Source of the DNA: Bacteroidota bacterium
Lineage (GTDB): Bacteria > Bacteroidota > Bacteroidia > Chitinophagales > Saprospiraceae
Direction of reading: 5' to 3'
Length of the DNA stretch: 64,000 bases
Assembly: GCA_029781865.1 (NCBI GenBank)
Contig: JAKOVW010000032.1
Span: 1 to 64,000, forward strand
Shown here: positions 45,622 through 54,388 of the stretch, in pieces
How the letters are laid out: each line of letters opens with the position of its first letter
Position numbering within the stretch: the stretch's first letter is position 1
Translations under genes and position numbers: made by a program
Notes under the pieces: model-generated
Told to the model about the DNA's origin: nothing
What the model saw: the letters and a program-made list of their open reading frames with translations, nothing else
Database searches by the model: none

Positions 45622-46983
45622 ATGAAAACTTTAATTAACTTATTCACATTTTTACTTACTGGCTTCTTAATGAATGCTCAATTGAATCCGGCAATTACAT
45701 CATGGATTCAAAATACCACCAATATTATGGGTCGCCATTATGTAAAAGGTAATTCTACGCCTATTAATGACAATGTTTTGGCTAATGTGCAGTCCGTAAA
45801 ATACTCTGCAACATCAGTCTATATTGCAACAAACGGCATACCGGCATATATAACAGGTCCATTCCTGGATGGCAATCCGTCCATCGCAACCAGCCAGAAT
45901 GCTATTTTTAAAGTAAGTTTAGATCCTATAAAAAATACAGGAACGCCAACCAATACCACCGGTGGAAATATCGGCTTGTTTATTAATGGTGTTGCTTTAT
46001 TTGATTATCGCGATGGGGTATCCTGGCAAAATTCCTCCAACTCACTAAAGGGTGGACCTCTTGGCGGTATGGGAGACATGGTATGGAACAGAGATGCCGT
46101 AGTTGCAGAGCGAATTGGTTTTGATTGTTCGAAAGCACACCCGGCTATGGGTAATTATCACCATCACCAAAATCCCAGCGCCTTTAAATTAGACCTGAAT
46201 ATCATTTCAAATGTTTGCAATTTATATGATTCCGACGGATTATATGCGATTGATAGTACCAGGCACTCTCCATTGATCGGATTTGCCTATGACGGCTTTC
46301 CGATATATGGTGCTTATGCATATAAAAATACAGATGGCACCGGTGGTATCGTGCGGATGAAATCCAGCTACCGACTTCGGAATATCACCAAACGCACCCA
46401 GTATGCAAATGGCTCAACTGTGACGCCAGGACCTGATGTCAGCACGACGTATCCACTTGGTTATTTCAGAGAAGACTATGAATATGTAGCAACATCTTCT
46501 TCTACTCCGGATTTACTGGATGAGCACAATGGTCGATTTTGTGTAACTCCAGAATATCCAAACGGTATCTACTGCTATTTTGCAACCGTTGATTCCAAAT
46601 GGAATTCTGCTTATCCTTATGTCGTTGGCCCAACATTTTACGGCACGCGCACTGCTGTAAAAGTGACTTCCATTAATGAACCTGTAACGACTTATCTACC
46701 CAACCCAACGGCTACACAGCAATCCAATTCTCTAGAACAGGATGTTACTATTTTTCCAAACCCCGCCAATGATCTTATTGCGATTCAATTGAATCACATT
46801 ACAAGAGAAAATGTGGAAGTGAGTCTGTGTAACATAACGGGACAAGTCATCTCTAAAACGATATTGTACCAGGGTAGCACCATTGTGTTTTTTGATACCA
46901 GAACCGTATACGAAGGAACTTACTTCATCCACTTTTCAGATTCACACAGTTCATTCACAAAAAAAGTAGCAATATCAAAATAA
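45622..46983 (+). CDS. Secreted YHYH-domain protein with T9SS domain (copy 1)
   Basis: The 453-residue protein has a signal peptide and a YHYH-type domain: NGIPAY, NIGLFINGVALFDY, MGNYHHHQNPSAFK (the YHYH position reads YHHH), then GFAYDGFPIYGAY, LDEHNGRFCVTPEYPNGIYCYFAT and a T9SS tail (VTIFPNPANDLIAI). The biochemical function of YHYH domains is not established; the clustered His residues suggest metal binding. It is the last gene before a terminator, in line with the MCO, thioredoxin-like and sulfatase genes. A second YHYH protein lies at 50248. Confidence 0.88.
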   Translation: MKTLINLFTFLLTGFLMNAQLNPAITSWIQNTTNIMGRHYVKGNSTPINDNVLANVQSVKYSATSVYIATNGIPAYITGPFLDGNPSIATSQNAIFKVSLDPIKNTGTPTNTTGGNIGLFINGVALFDYRDGVSWQNSSNSLKGGPLGGMGDMVWNRDAVVAERIGFDCSKAHPAMGNYHHHQNPSAFKLDLNIISNVCNLYDSDGLYAIDSTRHSPLIGFAYDGFPIYGAYAYKNTDGTGGIVRMKSSYRLRNITKRTQYANGSTVTPGPDVSTTYPLGYFREDYEYVATSSSTPDLLDEHNGRFCVTPEYPNGIYCYFATVDSKWNSAYPYVVGPTFYGTRTAVKVTSINEPVTTYLPNPTATQQSNSLEQDVTIFPNPANDLIAIQLNHITRENVEVSLCNITGQVISKTILYQGSTIVFFDTRTVYEGTYFIHFSDSHSSFTKKVAISK

Positions 46984-47011
46984 TCTGATTATACTCTTCT
47001 AATATTATTCT

Positions 47012-47038
47012 GAAAGTTACGATCGGGAACTTTCTTTT
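47012..47038 (+). terminator. Rho-independent terminator after YHYH gene
   Basis: GAAAGTT and AACTTTC pair over seven bases around a 9-base loop and are followed by TTTT. It ends the 38.5-47.0 kb gene run. Confidence 0.65.
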
Positions 47039-47359
47039 GCAGTTCAGATAGGCATCTGAACTACGTTCATCTCAAGCATATTTATTCTCAATTGAATACT
47101 TCGCGGATTATTGCTGTATATTTTTTGGCCGAATCTATATTATTAATTGCTTGAGTAATCCAGATTCAGTTAGTCCAACAACCCAACTTTAACGAACTCA
47201 AATCTATCTTCATTTTAAATGATTTCTCTTTGACTTACCCTTAAATAACACTAAAATATTTGTAAGCTGAAGAAGGAATTTTCAATTGACGTCGTCTTAA
47301 TAAACATAGGATAATCCCATTATCAATTCCGGAATTTGGTTAGTCATTATAAAGTTTAA

Positions 47360-47377
47360 TCAGAATTATAATTCTGA
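47360..47377. promoter_or_regulatory. Perfect 18-bp palindrome, candidate operator
   Basis: TCAGAATTATAATTCTGA is perfectly symmetric and lies about 100 bases upstream of the haem peroxidase start. The core GAATTATAATTC recalls Fur/PerR-type boxes, which are AT-rich inverted repeats. No regulator gene is nearby. Confidence 0.4.
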
Positions 47378-47477
47378 ACCTAATCTTATATGACATCATA
47401 AATGATTCATCAGGTATTTGAATCTCTGATTATTACATTTTGAATACATTATTTCATAACAATTTAAACTAAAAACA

Positions 47478-49532
47478 ATGACCAGAAAATTTCAAGTAAT
47501 GGCAAGCCTTAGTTGCTTAATTGCTTTATTCAATTTGAATGATTTGACGGCACAACAAATGAAAATCATTGCCTCTCTGCCCAGGGATAAATCATTTGTA
47601 TTCTTACCCAGAGGACCAATTAAACCCGCTCCGAACGGAATTCATAACACATACAGAAGTTTGGATGGCACCAACAACAACATTGCGCCACAAAGAGGTG
47701 AATGGGGTGCCACTGAGATTGCCTTGTTTAGAGAACTGCCCGCGGAATATGGTAGCATAGATACAAAAAATGCCATTGGTGGCGCAAACAGGCCTTCCCC
47801 CAGAAAAATTTCAAATGCATTGAGCGACGAGCCTGTAACTCAATTTAACGCGAGAAATTTAAGTGCATTTGTTTACGTGTGGGGGCAATTCCTCGATCAC
47901 GATATTACGTTAACTCCAACCGGCAACACAGAATATGCGCCCATTCCATTGCCTGTTGATGAACCATTATTTACGGCAGCCATACCCTTCTACAGAAGTG
48001 AAGTGTTTTCTTCCAGCGGAATCAATAATCCCAGACAGCAAACCAATTTAAACACAGCATGGATCGATGGTTCAGTGGTATATGGATCTGACGAAACTCG
48101 TGCGAAATGGCTAAGGACATTCCGCGACGGTAAATTGAAAACATCCAAAGACAATTTTTTACCATGGAATACTTTAAATGGTGAATATGGTGAAGCCATT
48201 GATCCGAACGCACCAAGCATGGCAGACGATGCAAATCATACTGTCAAAACATTTGTAGCAGGTGATATCCGTGCAAATGAACATCCTGGCATTACCAGCC
48301 TGCATATTCTGTTTGTAAGAGAACACAACCGCATTTGCGACCGATACATTTCGCAAGGATTAAAAAATGATGAAGAGATTTATCAAAAAGCCAGAAAGGA
48401 GGTTGGAGCACTCATACAAGCGATTACGTACCAGGAGTTCTTACCTGCACTAGGAGTAACATTGAATACCTATTCCAGTTACAAGGATAATGTCAGACCC
48501 GACATCATGAATACATTTGCAACTGCGGGATACCGCATTGGGCACACGATGGTAGCAGATGAAATTGCTTTGCGCGACAATAATTGTAACAAAGCGGGTC
48601 CCGGCTCACTGGAACTTTTAGATGTATTTTTTAATCCTCAATTAGTTGTGAATTACAGTCCTGAACTATTTTTAAAAGGGTTCTCAACACATAAGCAATA
48701 TGAGACAGATCTTAAAATCAATAGCGTCCTGCGTAATTACCTTTTTGGTTCACCAACCAATCCGGTGCGTTTTGGATTAGATCTCGCTGCAATTAACATT
48801 CAACGTGGAAGAGATCACGGCTTACCCAATTACAATGCCGTCAGAGCTTTATATCTCGGCAATCCGATTGCCAACTTTTCCCAGATCACCAGCGATGCAG
48901 CAAAAGCGGCTACATTACAAAATCTGTATGGTAATGTGAACAATATTGATCTATGGGTCGGAATCCTGGCAGAAGATCGCTTACCCGGCAAATCTGTCGG
49001 AAGGACTATGCATGCCATGCTCAAATCACAATTTGAAAAACTCAGAGACGGTGATTATTATTTCTATAAATATGATCCATTCCTCCCCCAAAATCTAAAG
49101 ACACAAATGGCGAATACCAAATTATCAGATATTATTAAAAGAAATACAACACTCACCAATTTACAAAGCAATGTGTTTTTTATAGATCCTTGTCCAGGTG
49201 AAACAGGTGAGGACGACTCCATGGGATCTGTTTCTAAAAATCTGAATAACAGTATGATTAGGGAACGAGATAAAACTTCTCGTGAATTTAATCTGCAAAT
49301 TTATCCCAATCCGGTAAATGACAGATTACTTATTGAGCTAAATACTTCTTCTGAATCTGTTCTTTTACAATTATTTTCAGCAAATGGTGCTCTCATTGCT
49401 AATATTCCTGTAAAAACTGATGATCATCTTTTAGAGGTTAAAACCTCAGATTACAAATCAGGACTATACCTTATGCGCATTTCGGATGGAATCCATGTAG
49501 AAACCGTTAAATTTATAATTGAACATGAATAA
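47478..49532 (+). CDS. Secreted animal-type haem peroxidase with T9SS domain
   Basis: The 684-residue protein has a signal peptide (about 1-25, LTAQQ) and the animal haem peroxidase (peroxidasin/myeloperoxidase-like) fold: FVYVWGQFLDHDITL with the distal Asp-His pair, WIDGSVVYGSDETRAKWLR, REHNRICDRY, TAGYRIGHTMV with the proximal His, and RGRDHGLPNYN. The C-terminus is a T9SS domain (LQIYPNPVNDRLLIEL). It would oxidise halides or organic substrates with hydrogen peroxide outside the cell. It is transcribed on its own, closed by a strong terminator, and lies between the two multicopper oxidase/YHYH/sulfatase blocks. Confidence 0.93.
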   Translation: MTRKFQVMASLSCLIALFNLNDLTAQQMKIIASLPRDKSFVFLPRGPIKPAPNGIHNTYRSLDGTNNNIAPQRGEWGATEIALFRELPAEYGSIDTKNAIGGANRPSPRKISNALSDEPVTQFNARNLSAFVYVWGQFLDHDITLTPTGNTEYAPIPLPVDEPLFTAAIPFYRSEVFSSSGINNPRQQTNLNTAWIDGSVVYGSDETRAKWLRTFRDGKLKTSKDNFLPWNTLNGEYGEAIDPNAPSMADDANHTVKTFVAGDIRANEHPGITSLHILFVREHNRICDRYISQGLKNDEEIYQKARKEVGALIQAITYQEFLPALGVTLNTYSSYKDNVRPDIMNTFATAGYRIGHTMVADEIALRDNNCNKAGPGSLELLDVFFNPQLVVNYSPELFLKGFSTHKQYETDLKINSVLRNYLFGSPTNPVRFGLDLAAINIQRGRDHGLPNYNAVRALYLGNPIANFSQITSDAAKAATLQNLYGNVNNIDLWVGILAEDRLPGKSVGRTMHAMLKSQFEKLRDGDYYFYKYDPFLPQNLKTQMANTKLSDIIKRNTTLTNLQSNVFFIDPCPGETGEDDSMGSVSKNLNNSMIRERDKTSREFNLQIYPNPVNDRLLIELNTSSESVLLQLFSANGALIANIPVKTDDHLLEVKTSDYKSGLYLMRISDGIHVETVKFIIEHE

Positions 49533-49573
49533 CTAAAAAGTATAGATCAATCTTAATTATTCAGCTCTAACAG

Positions 49574-49605
49574 AGGTCTTTTCATTGATTGAAAAGACCT
49601 TTTTC
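49574..49605 (+). terminator. Rho-independent terminator after haem peroxidase gene
   Basis: AGGTCTTTTCA and TGAAAAGACCT form 11 perfect pairs around a 5-base loop, followed by TTTT. This is the clearest terminator in the window. Confidence 0.92.
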
Positions 49606-49733
49606 AATTTAAATTTATGCCTATAAAATTAAACCAAAATCAAAAAATTAAGTCTAACCGCTTGGAATGGACTTTACTTAAAATCCGGCAACCTGACCAA
49701 TCCTGATAAAAACGTAAATAGCTTAATGGAAAC

Positions 49734-50225
49734 ATGCAAAATCGTCGTCTAAACCATATGCGTTATCCTGATAAGAAAATGAGATTTTGCGATAAAACTC
49801 CTTTTATTGTTCTAATAACTTGTTATTCAGGCATTATTCAATCCCAGTACAATTCCCTATGGATTCCCGATACCCTATCCGGGACAAAATTTAATTTAAC
49901 CCTTAAAGACACGTTTGCCCAGTTCCGGTCCGGAAATCAAACCATTACTGCCGGAATAAACCAAACTAAATTCTGGGGATCTACCTTGTTTTTTAACAAA
50001 GGAGACACTATTTATATGACTGTAAAAAATGAACTGAATGATTCTACTACCTTACACTGGCATGGCACGCATTTACCCGCAGTAATGGATGGAGGACCTC
50101 ATCAGGTTATTCTTCCAGGTACTATTTGGCAACCTTATTGGAAAGTTACGAATAATGCTGCAACCTAATGGTATCATCCTCATTTGCATAATATGACCAT
50201 GAAACATTCAGTCAATAGCTTTTCT
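49734..50225 (+). pseudogene. Truncated multicopper oxidase
   Basis: The frame starts at ATG 49734 and matches the start of the oxidase at 41583: WIPDTLSGTKFNLTLKDTFAQF, TLHWHGTHLPAVMDGGPHQ and QPYWKVTNNAAT. It stops at TAA (50166-50168). In the intact gene the same codon is TAT, and the next motif WYHPHL still follows the stop here, so one base change caused it. Homology ends soon after (NMTMKHSVNSFS) at a second stop near 50225. The remaining domains, including the Type 1 copper site, are missing. The gene is therefore a remnant of a block duplication and cannot bind a full set of copper atoms. Confidence 0.88.
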
Positions 50226-50247
50226 TAATATACTTAAAATCATATTT

Positions 50248-51861
50248 ATGAAAAAAAGTTTAGTTTCCATTTTATTTCTCTGCTGCCATTTTCTTTTTGC
50301 TCACAATGCTAATTATAATCATTTAATCCTAAGACATTGGACCCTTGCACATGAACACAAAACGGTAGAAGGTTCATTCTACATGTTAAAAAATGGAGAA
50401 CTTTATATTGAAGACGCAAATCTATCCATCATTCACTTCCCCCTTTCGTCGTTCTCTATAGAAGACCAGAATTATGCACAAAAAAGAAATGAATGGATAA
50501 TGGAAATAAATGATTCTCAAATATCAACTCGTACTAACCAGTCAGAAATTTTACCTATTTCAGATTATAAATTCTGGAGCTCTTTACTTTTACTGACTTT
50601 ATTATCCGTTTACACATTCACCACTAGGGAAAAAAGAAAATTAAACTATTTAATTCCGTTTCTAAGTATTGGAGTGCTTGCCTTCTTATTTGGTTTCACC
50701 TACACAACCATGGCTCCACAAATTCCAAATACAAATCCATTATTTATTGATTCGGCTTTTATTCCATTTAAACCTAATGTTTATACCCGATGGGATTCCA
50801 AATATTTTTATGTAGAATCACACGGCATTCCAACCACGCATGCAATGATGTCAGGCATTACGAGCTGGCAACAGCAAGTCCCCATTCCACAATGTTATAC
50901 CGGCAATAATCCATGGAGTATTCCATTAAATCCGGAAATAGCAAGCACTCCTGTTCCCGTAAACCCGCAACATTTCCTAAGAGGTGCAGTCGCCATTGCT
51001 GTAAATGGAATTGCCATTTTTAATCCGTATACCAATACCGGGGTTGATGCATTAGTAGATGGACAGCTGGACAACTGGGGAGGACATTGCGGAAGAGCTG
51101 ATGATTATCATTATCACATTGCCCCATTGCATTTATATGGTTACACCTTAAATACATTACCAATTGCATTTGCACTGGATGGATTTGCGGTCTATGGAAG
51201 TTTTGAACCTGAAGGCTCCTCAATGAAGCCTTTGGATAGTAATCATGGCCATTTTGGCACCAATGGTGTTTATCATTATCATGGCACTACTGCCAAACCC
51301 TATATGATTGGAAATATGGTTGGAAAGGTTACTGAAGACACTACCTTGCAAATTGTACCGCAGGCCTCTGCAAAACCAATAAGACCCGCCGGAACGCCTT
51401 TGAAAGGAGCAACAATTGTGGATTGCATTCCAAACGGGACTAATAATGGCTATACGTTAAACTACACACTAAACGGACAAAAATATGCAGTTGATTACAC
51501 CTGGACCCCTTCAGGTAAATATACTTTCAACTTTATTTCTCCGACAGGAACCACTACTTCCACATACAATGGCTTTGCACAATGCTCCCTGCCTACATCA
51601 ACAGAAGAAAAAAATATACTTTCTGACCAAATAATAATTTATCCTAATCCGAATCACAATATTTTACATATTTCGCTAAGTGATCCCATTCGCGAAAATG
51701 ATGTAAAAGAAATTTTAATATTTAATCTAATGGGAAATCTGACCTATAAAATGGACCGTTTCAAACCTGATATTGACATCAGCAATATGAAACCAGGAAC
51801 TTATATTGTACAAATGAATTTGACCCAAAACCAAATTAGTAAAAAACTGATTATACATTGA
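50248..51861 (+). CDS. YHYH-domain protein with internal TM helices and T9SS domain (copy 2)
   Basis: The 537-residue protein has a signal peptide, then a small domain (about 28-85, LILRHWTLAHEHKTVEGSFYML to PLSSFSIEDQNYAQKR) whose pattern recalls SHD1-like beta modules. Two hydrophobic helices follow (about 109-126 and 133-153). The YHYH domain (about 185-400) includes VAIAVNGIAIFNPY, DDYHYHIAPLHLYGY, FALDGFAVYGS and GVYHYHGTTAKPYMIG. The C-terminus is a T9SS domain (IIIYPNPNHNILHI). Internal membrane helices are unusual in a T9SS cargo. It lies directly after the truncated oxidase. Confidence 0.87.
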   Translation: MKKSLVSILFLCCHFLFAHNANYNHLILRHWTLAHEHKTVEGSFYMLKNGELYIEDANLSIIHFPLSSFSIEDQNYAQKRNEWIMEINDSQISTRTNQSEILPISDYKFWSSLLLLTLLSVYTFTTREKRKLNYLIPFLSIGVLAFLFGFTYTTMAPQIPNTNPLFIDSAFIPFKPNVYTRWDSKYFYVESHGIPTTHAMMSGITSWQQQVPIPQCYTGNNPWSIPLNPEIASTPVPVNPQHFLRGAVAIAVNGIAIFNPYTNTGVDALVDGQLDNWGGHCGRADDYHYHIAPLHLYGYTLNTLPIAFALDGFAVYGSFEPEGSSMKPLDSNHGHFGTNGVYHYHGTTAKPYMIGNMVGKVTEDTTLQIVPQASAKPIRPAGTPLKGATIVDCIPNGTNNGYTLNYTLNGQKYAVDYTWTPSGKYTFNFISPTGTTTSTYNGFAQCSLPTSTEEKNILSDQIIIYPNPNHNILHISLSDPIRENDVKEILIFNLMGNLTYKMDRFKPDIDISNMKPGTYIVQMNLTQNQISKKLIIH

Positions 51862-51876
51862 TTCAAAACCATCGAC

Positions 51877-53118
51877 ATGAATTGCAAATTACTACTGTTG
51901 GATATTATCATGCTTAGCCTTTCATGCCCGTTATTCGCTCAATACAAGGGCACCGCTTCTGTTACAAAAGGCTTAGCGACAATTACAGCTTCAAATCTTT
52001 ATACCTGCAGTGGCGGCAGAACGACTAATTTAGGGTCGATCAAGGCTTCTGATAATACAACATGGACTGTACCTGCAGTTGTCAATTTTGCGGACACTAA
52101 TTTCCCTTTCTCATCAGACCTAAACAACATTTGTAATGGCGCCAATTATTCCACAGAAGCTGCCGCTTTAGCTGCTTTGAATGGTTCTGATATTATAGTT
52201 GTCGACTCAAGTGGCGAAGTCATAACCGGTTTCATCTTCGCTGATAATTATTTCGAAATCTATATCAATGGAGTTCCGGTTGGTAAAGATAAAGTTCCCT
52301 ACACGCAGTTCAACTCGAGTATTGTTCGCTTTAAGGTAAAAAGACCTTTTACTATAGCAATGCTGCTAGTGGATTGGGAAGAACATCTTGGAGTTGGTGC
52401 CGAAAACAGTAATGGTTTTCAATATCATATTGGTGACGGAGGCATGGTGGCGGTATTTAAAGATTCTAAAAACAAAATAGTCGCCATAACCGGAAATGAT
52501 TGGAAAGCTCAAACTTTTTATACGTCACCTGTAAAAGACCTAACCTGTCCCACAGAAATTGGCAACCTGCGATTGTCCAATAACTGCGACACCAAAGACT
52601 CCAATGATGGCACAAATTATTATGGTTTACACTGGAACCGACCTGCCAATTGGACAAAATCTTCTTTTGATGATAGCAAATGGCCATCTGCAACCACATA
52701 TAGCAATGGCACTATAGGGGTAGACAACAAACCTGCATATACAAATTTCATTCATCTATTTGATGACCCTTCTATGGATGCCCAATTTATATGGAGTACG
52801 AATGTTGTGCTGGATAATGAAGTGATTGTACGATATACCGTTGGCACAACCACAACGACCTTGAATCAAAAATTAATCACAGATGGAATACTAATTTATC
52901 CGAATCCTGCAACCCAGGAATTTGATTTAGACATTTCAAGTGAACTGATCAGAGACAATATAAGATCTATCCGTTTATACAATACGTATGGAAAAAAGAT
53001 CTATGAATCAAAAACATATTCCGAGAAAATCAACTTAGAATTTATGCCTAAGGGTTTCTATATAGTACAAATAGAAGTTGCCGGTTTCCAATTCAATAAA
53101 AAAATATTACTTCAATAG
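51877..53118 (+). CDS. Secreted protein of unknown family with T9SS domain
   Basis: The 413-residue protein has a signal peptide (about 1-21, PLFAQY). A conserved-looking N-terminal part contains FIFADNYFEIYINGVPVGKD and FTIAMLLVDWEEHLGVG. A C-terminal region contains WNRPANWTKSSFDDSKWPSA and DAQFIWSTNVVLDNEVIVRY, patterns seen in galactose-binding-like modules. A T9SS tail follows (ILIYPNPATQEFDLDI). I do not recognise a named family for the whole. It is placed 15 bases after the second YHYH gene and before the DUF1566-type gene, so it probably acts with them at the surface. Confidence 0.8.
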   Translation: MNCKLLLLDIIMLSLSCPLFAQYKGTASVTKGLATITASNLYTCSGGRTTNLGSIKASDNTTWTVPAVVNFADTNFPFSSDLNNICNGANYSTEAAALAALNGSDIIVVDSSGEVITGFIFADNYFEIYINGVPVGKDKVPYTQFNSSIVRFKVKRPFTIAMLLVDWEEHLGVGAENSNGFQYHIGDGGMVAVFKDSKNKIVAITGNDWKAQTFYTSPVKDLTCPTEIGNLRLSNNCDTKDSNDGTNYYGLHWNRPANWTKSSFDDSKWPSATTYSNGTIGVDNKPAYTNFIHLFDDPSMDAQFIWSTNVVLDNEVIVRYTVGTTTTTLNQKLITDGILIYPNPATQEFDLDISSELIRDNIRSIRLYNTYGKKIYESKTYSEKINLEFMPKGFYIVQIEVAGFQFNKKILLQ

Positions 53119-53161
53119 TATTCGCTCTATTTTATACACCGTAATGCAATTTGTAAGAGTT

Positions 53162-54388
53162 ATGAATAAATGGGTATTTATTAATTTTTTAGTTGTACTT
53201 GTCAATTCAATTATTGGACAAAGCATTCAAAAAACCATGTTGCGTTTGCCCGATACCGGACAAAAGACAAGTTATACGAACACATTTGGCGAAGACAATG
53301 ACTATATCATAAATCCCCCTTTTTTTATTAATAATGGAAATGGAACTGTTACAGATACTGTAACGGGTTTGATGTGGCAACAAACCGATGGAGGAGAAAT
53401 GACTATTGAAAACGCAATGGCTTATTGCGATTCCTTAACATTGGCCGGTTATACCAATTGGCGTTTACCAAATCCACAGGAATCATTTAGCATATTGATT
53501 CATCAGAATGCAAATCCCGCTTTAGATCCGGCAGCTTTTACAAAAACAGGTGCCGAATACTGGTGGACCAATGCAAGACAAGCGAATGACAACACAAGAG
53601 TCTGGGTAACCAATGCCGGAGGAGGCATTGGCAATCACCCCAAATCGGAGACTATTAGTGCCGGAGGAACTAAAAAAATTCATGTCCGTGCGGTCAGAGA
53701 TATCAATATACCAGCATCCGTTTCAAATCATTTTACAGATAATGGGGATGGCACCATTACTGATCATCTTACCAATTTGGTATGGCAAAAAAATCCAAAC
53801 CCAAATGCAATTAACTGGGAGCAAGCCTTGACATATGCAGAAAGTCTGAACTTAGCAGACTCCAGTGACTGGCGGCTTCCGAATATCAAAGAGCTGCATT
53901 CCTTACATGATGAAAGCACCGTTAATCCGGGTGTAAATACCAATTTCTTTCCTGCTATTGGTGTCAAAAAATACTGGTCTTCTACTTCGCTTCCAAATCA
54001 AACAACCAAGGCGTGGTATCTGGATACACAATTCGGAATTACAACTTATGATTTCAAAACAAGTCCGTTGTACGTAATTTGCGTGAGAGGTGGGAGTCAA
54101 AAAACAATTACAGCAACTCATGAATCAAATCATAATCCTTCATCGATTGTAATTTATCCCAATCCCGCATCTCTGGAAATCGTCATTTTAATCAATACAT
54201 TTGACACCAATAATTATAATCAGATTGCATTAGCCAATCAAATCGGAGAAGTAGTTTATAAAAAAGAGATCAACTCAATTATTAAAATCCATCACATTAA
54301 CACCCAGAATTTGAGCAATGGGTTTTACTATATACAATTATATGGTAATCATGTTTTTCAATCGCATAAAGTTATGATCCAAAATTAA
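53162..54388 (+). CDS. Secreted DUF1566-type protein with T9SS domain
   Basis: From the ATG at 53162 the protein is 408 residues with a signal peptide (about 1-18, NSIIGQ). Two copies of the DUF1566 (Lcl C-terminal-like) pattern are clear: NGTVTDTVTGLMWQQ with YTNWRLPNPQE, and DGTITDHLTNLVWQK with SSDWRLPNIKELHSL. These beta-rich domains are common in surface proteins and related to C-type-lectin-like folds, with no known enzymatic role. A T9SS tail ends it (IVIYPNPASLEIVIL). A longer frame reaches back to 53078 and overlaps the previous gene, so the later start is preferred. Its stop overlaps the sulfatase start by one base (TAATG). Confidence 0.85.
   Translation: MNKWVFINFLVVLVNSIIGQSIQKTMLRLPDTGQKTSYTNTFGEDNDYIINPPFFINNGNGTVTDTVTGLMWQQTDGGEMTIENAMAYCDSLTLAGYTNWRLPNPQESFSILIHQNANPALDPAAFTKTGAEYWWTNARQANDNTRVWVTNAGGGIGNHPKSETISAGGTKKIHVRAVRDINIPASVSNHFTDNGDGTITDHLTNLVWQKNPNPNAINWEQALTYAESLNLADSSDWRLPNIKELHSLHDESTVNPGVNTNFFPAIGVKKYWSSTSLPNQTTKAWYLDTQFGITTYDFKTSPLYVICVRGGSQKTITATHESNHNPSSIVIYPNPASLEIVILINTFDTNNYNQIALANQIGEVVYKKEINSIIKIHHINTQNLSNGFYYIQLYGNHVFQSHKVMIQN

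Larger units (their letters stand above)
46984..47477. other. Intergenic region upstream of the haem peroxidase gene
   Basis: It holds the terminator after the YHYH gene and an 18-bp perfect palindrome at 47360-47377. No gene is seen on either strand. Confidence 0.5.
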
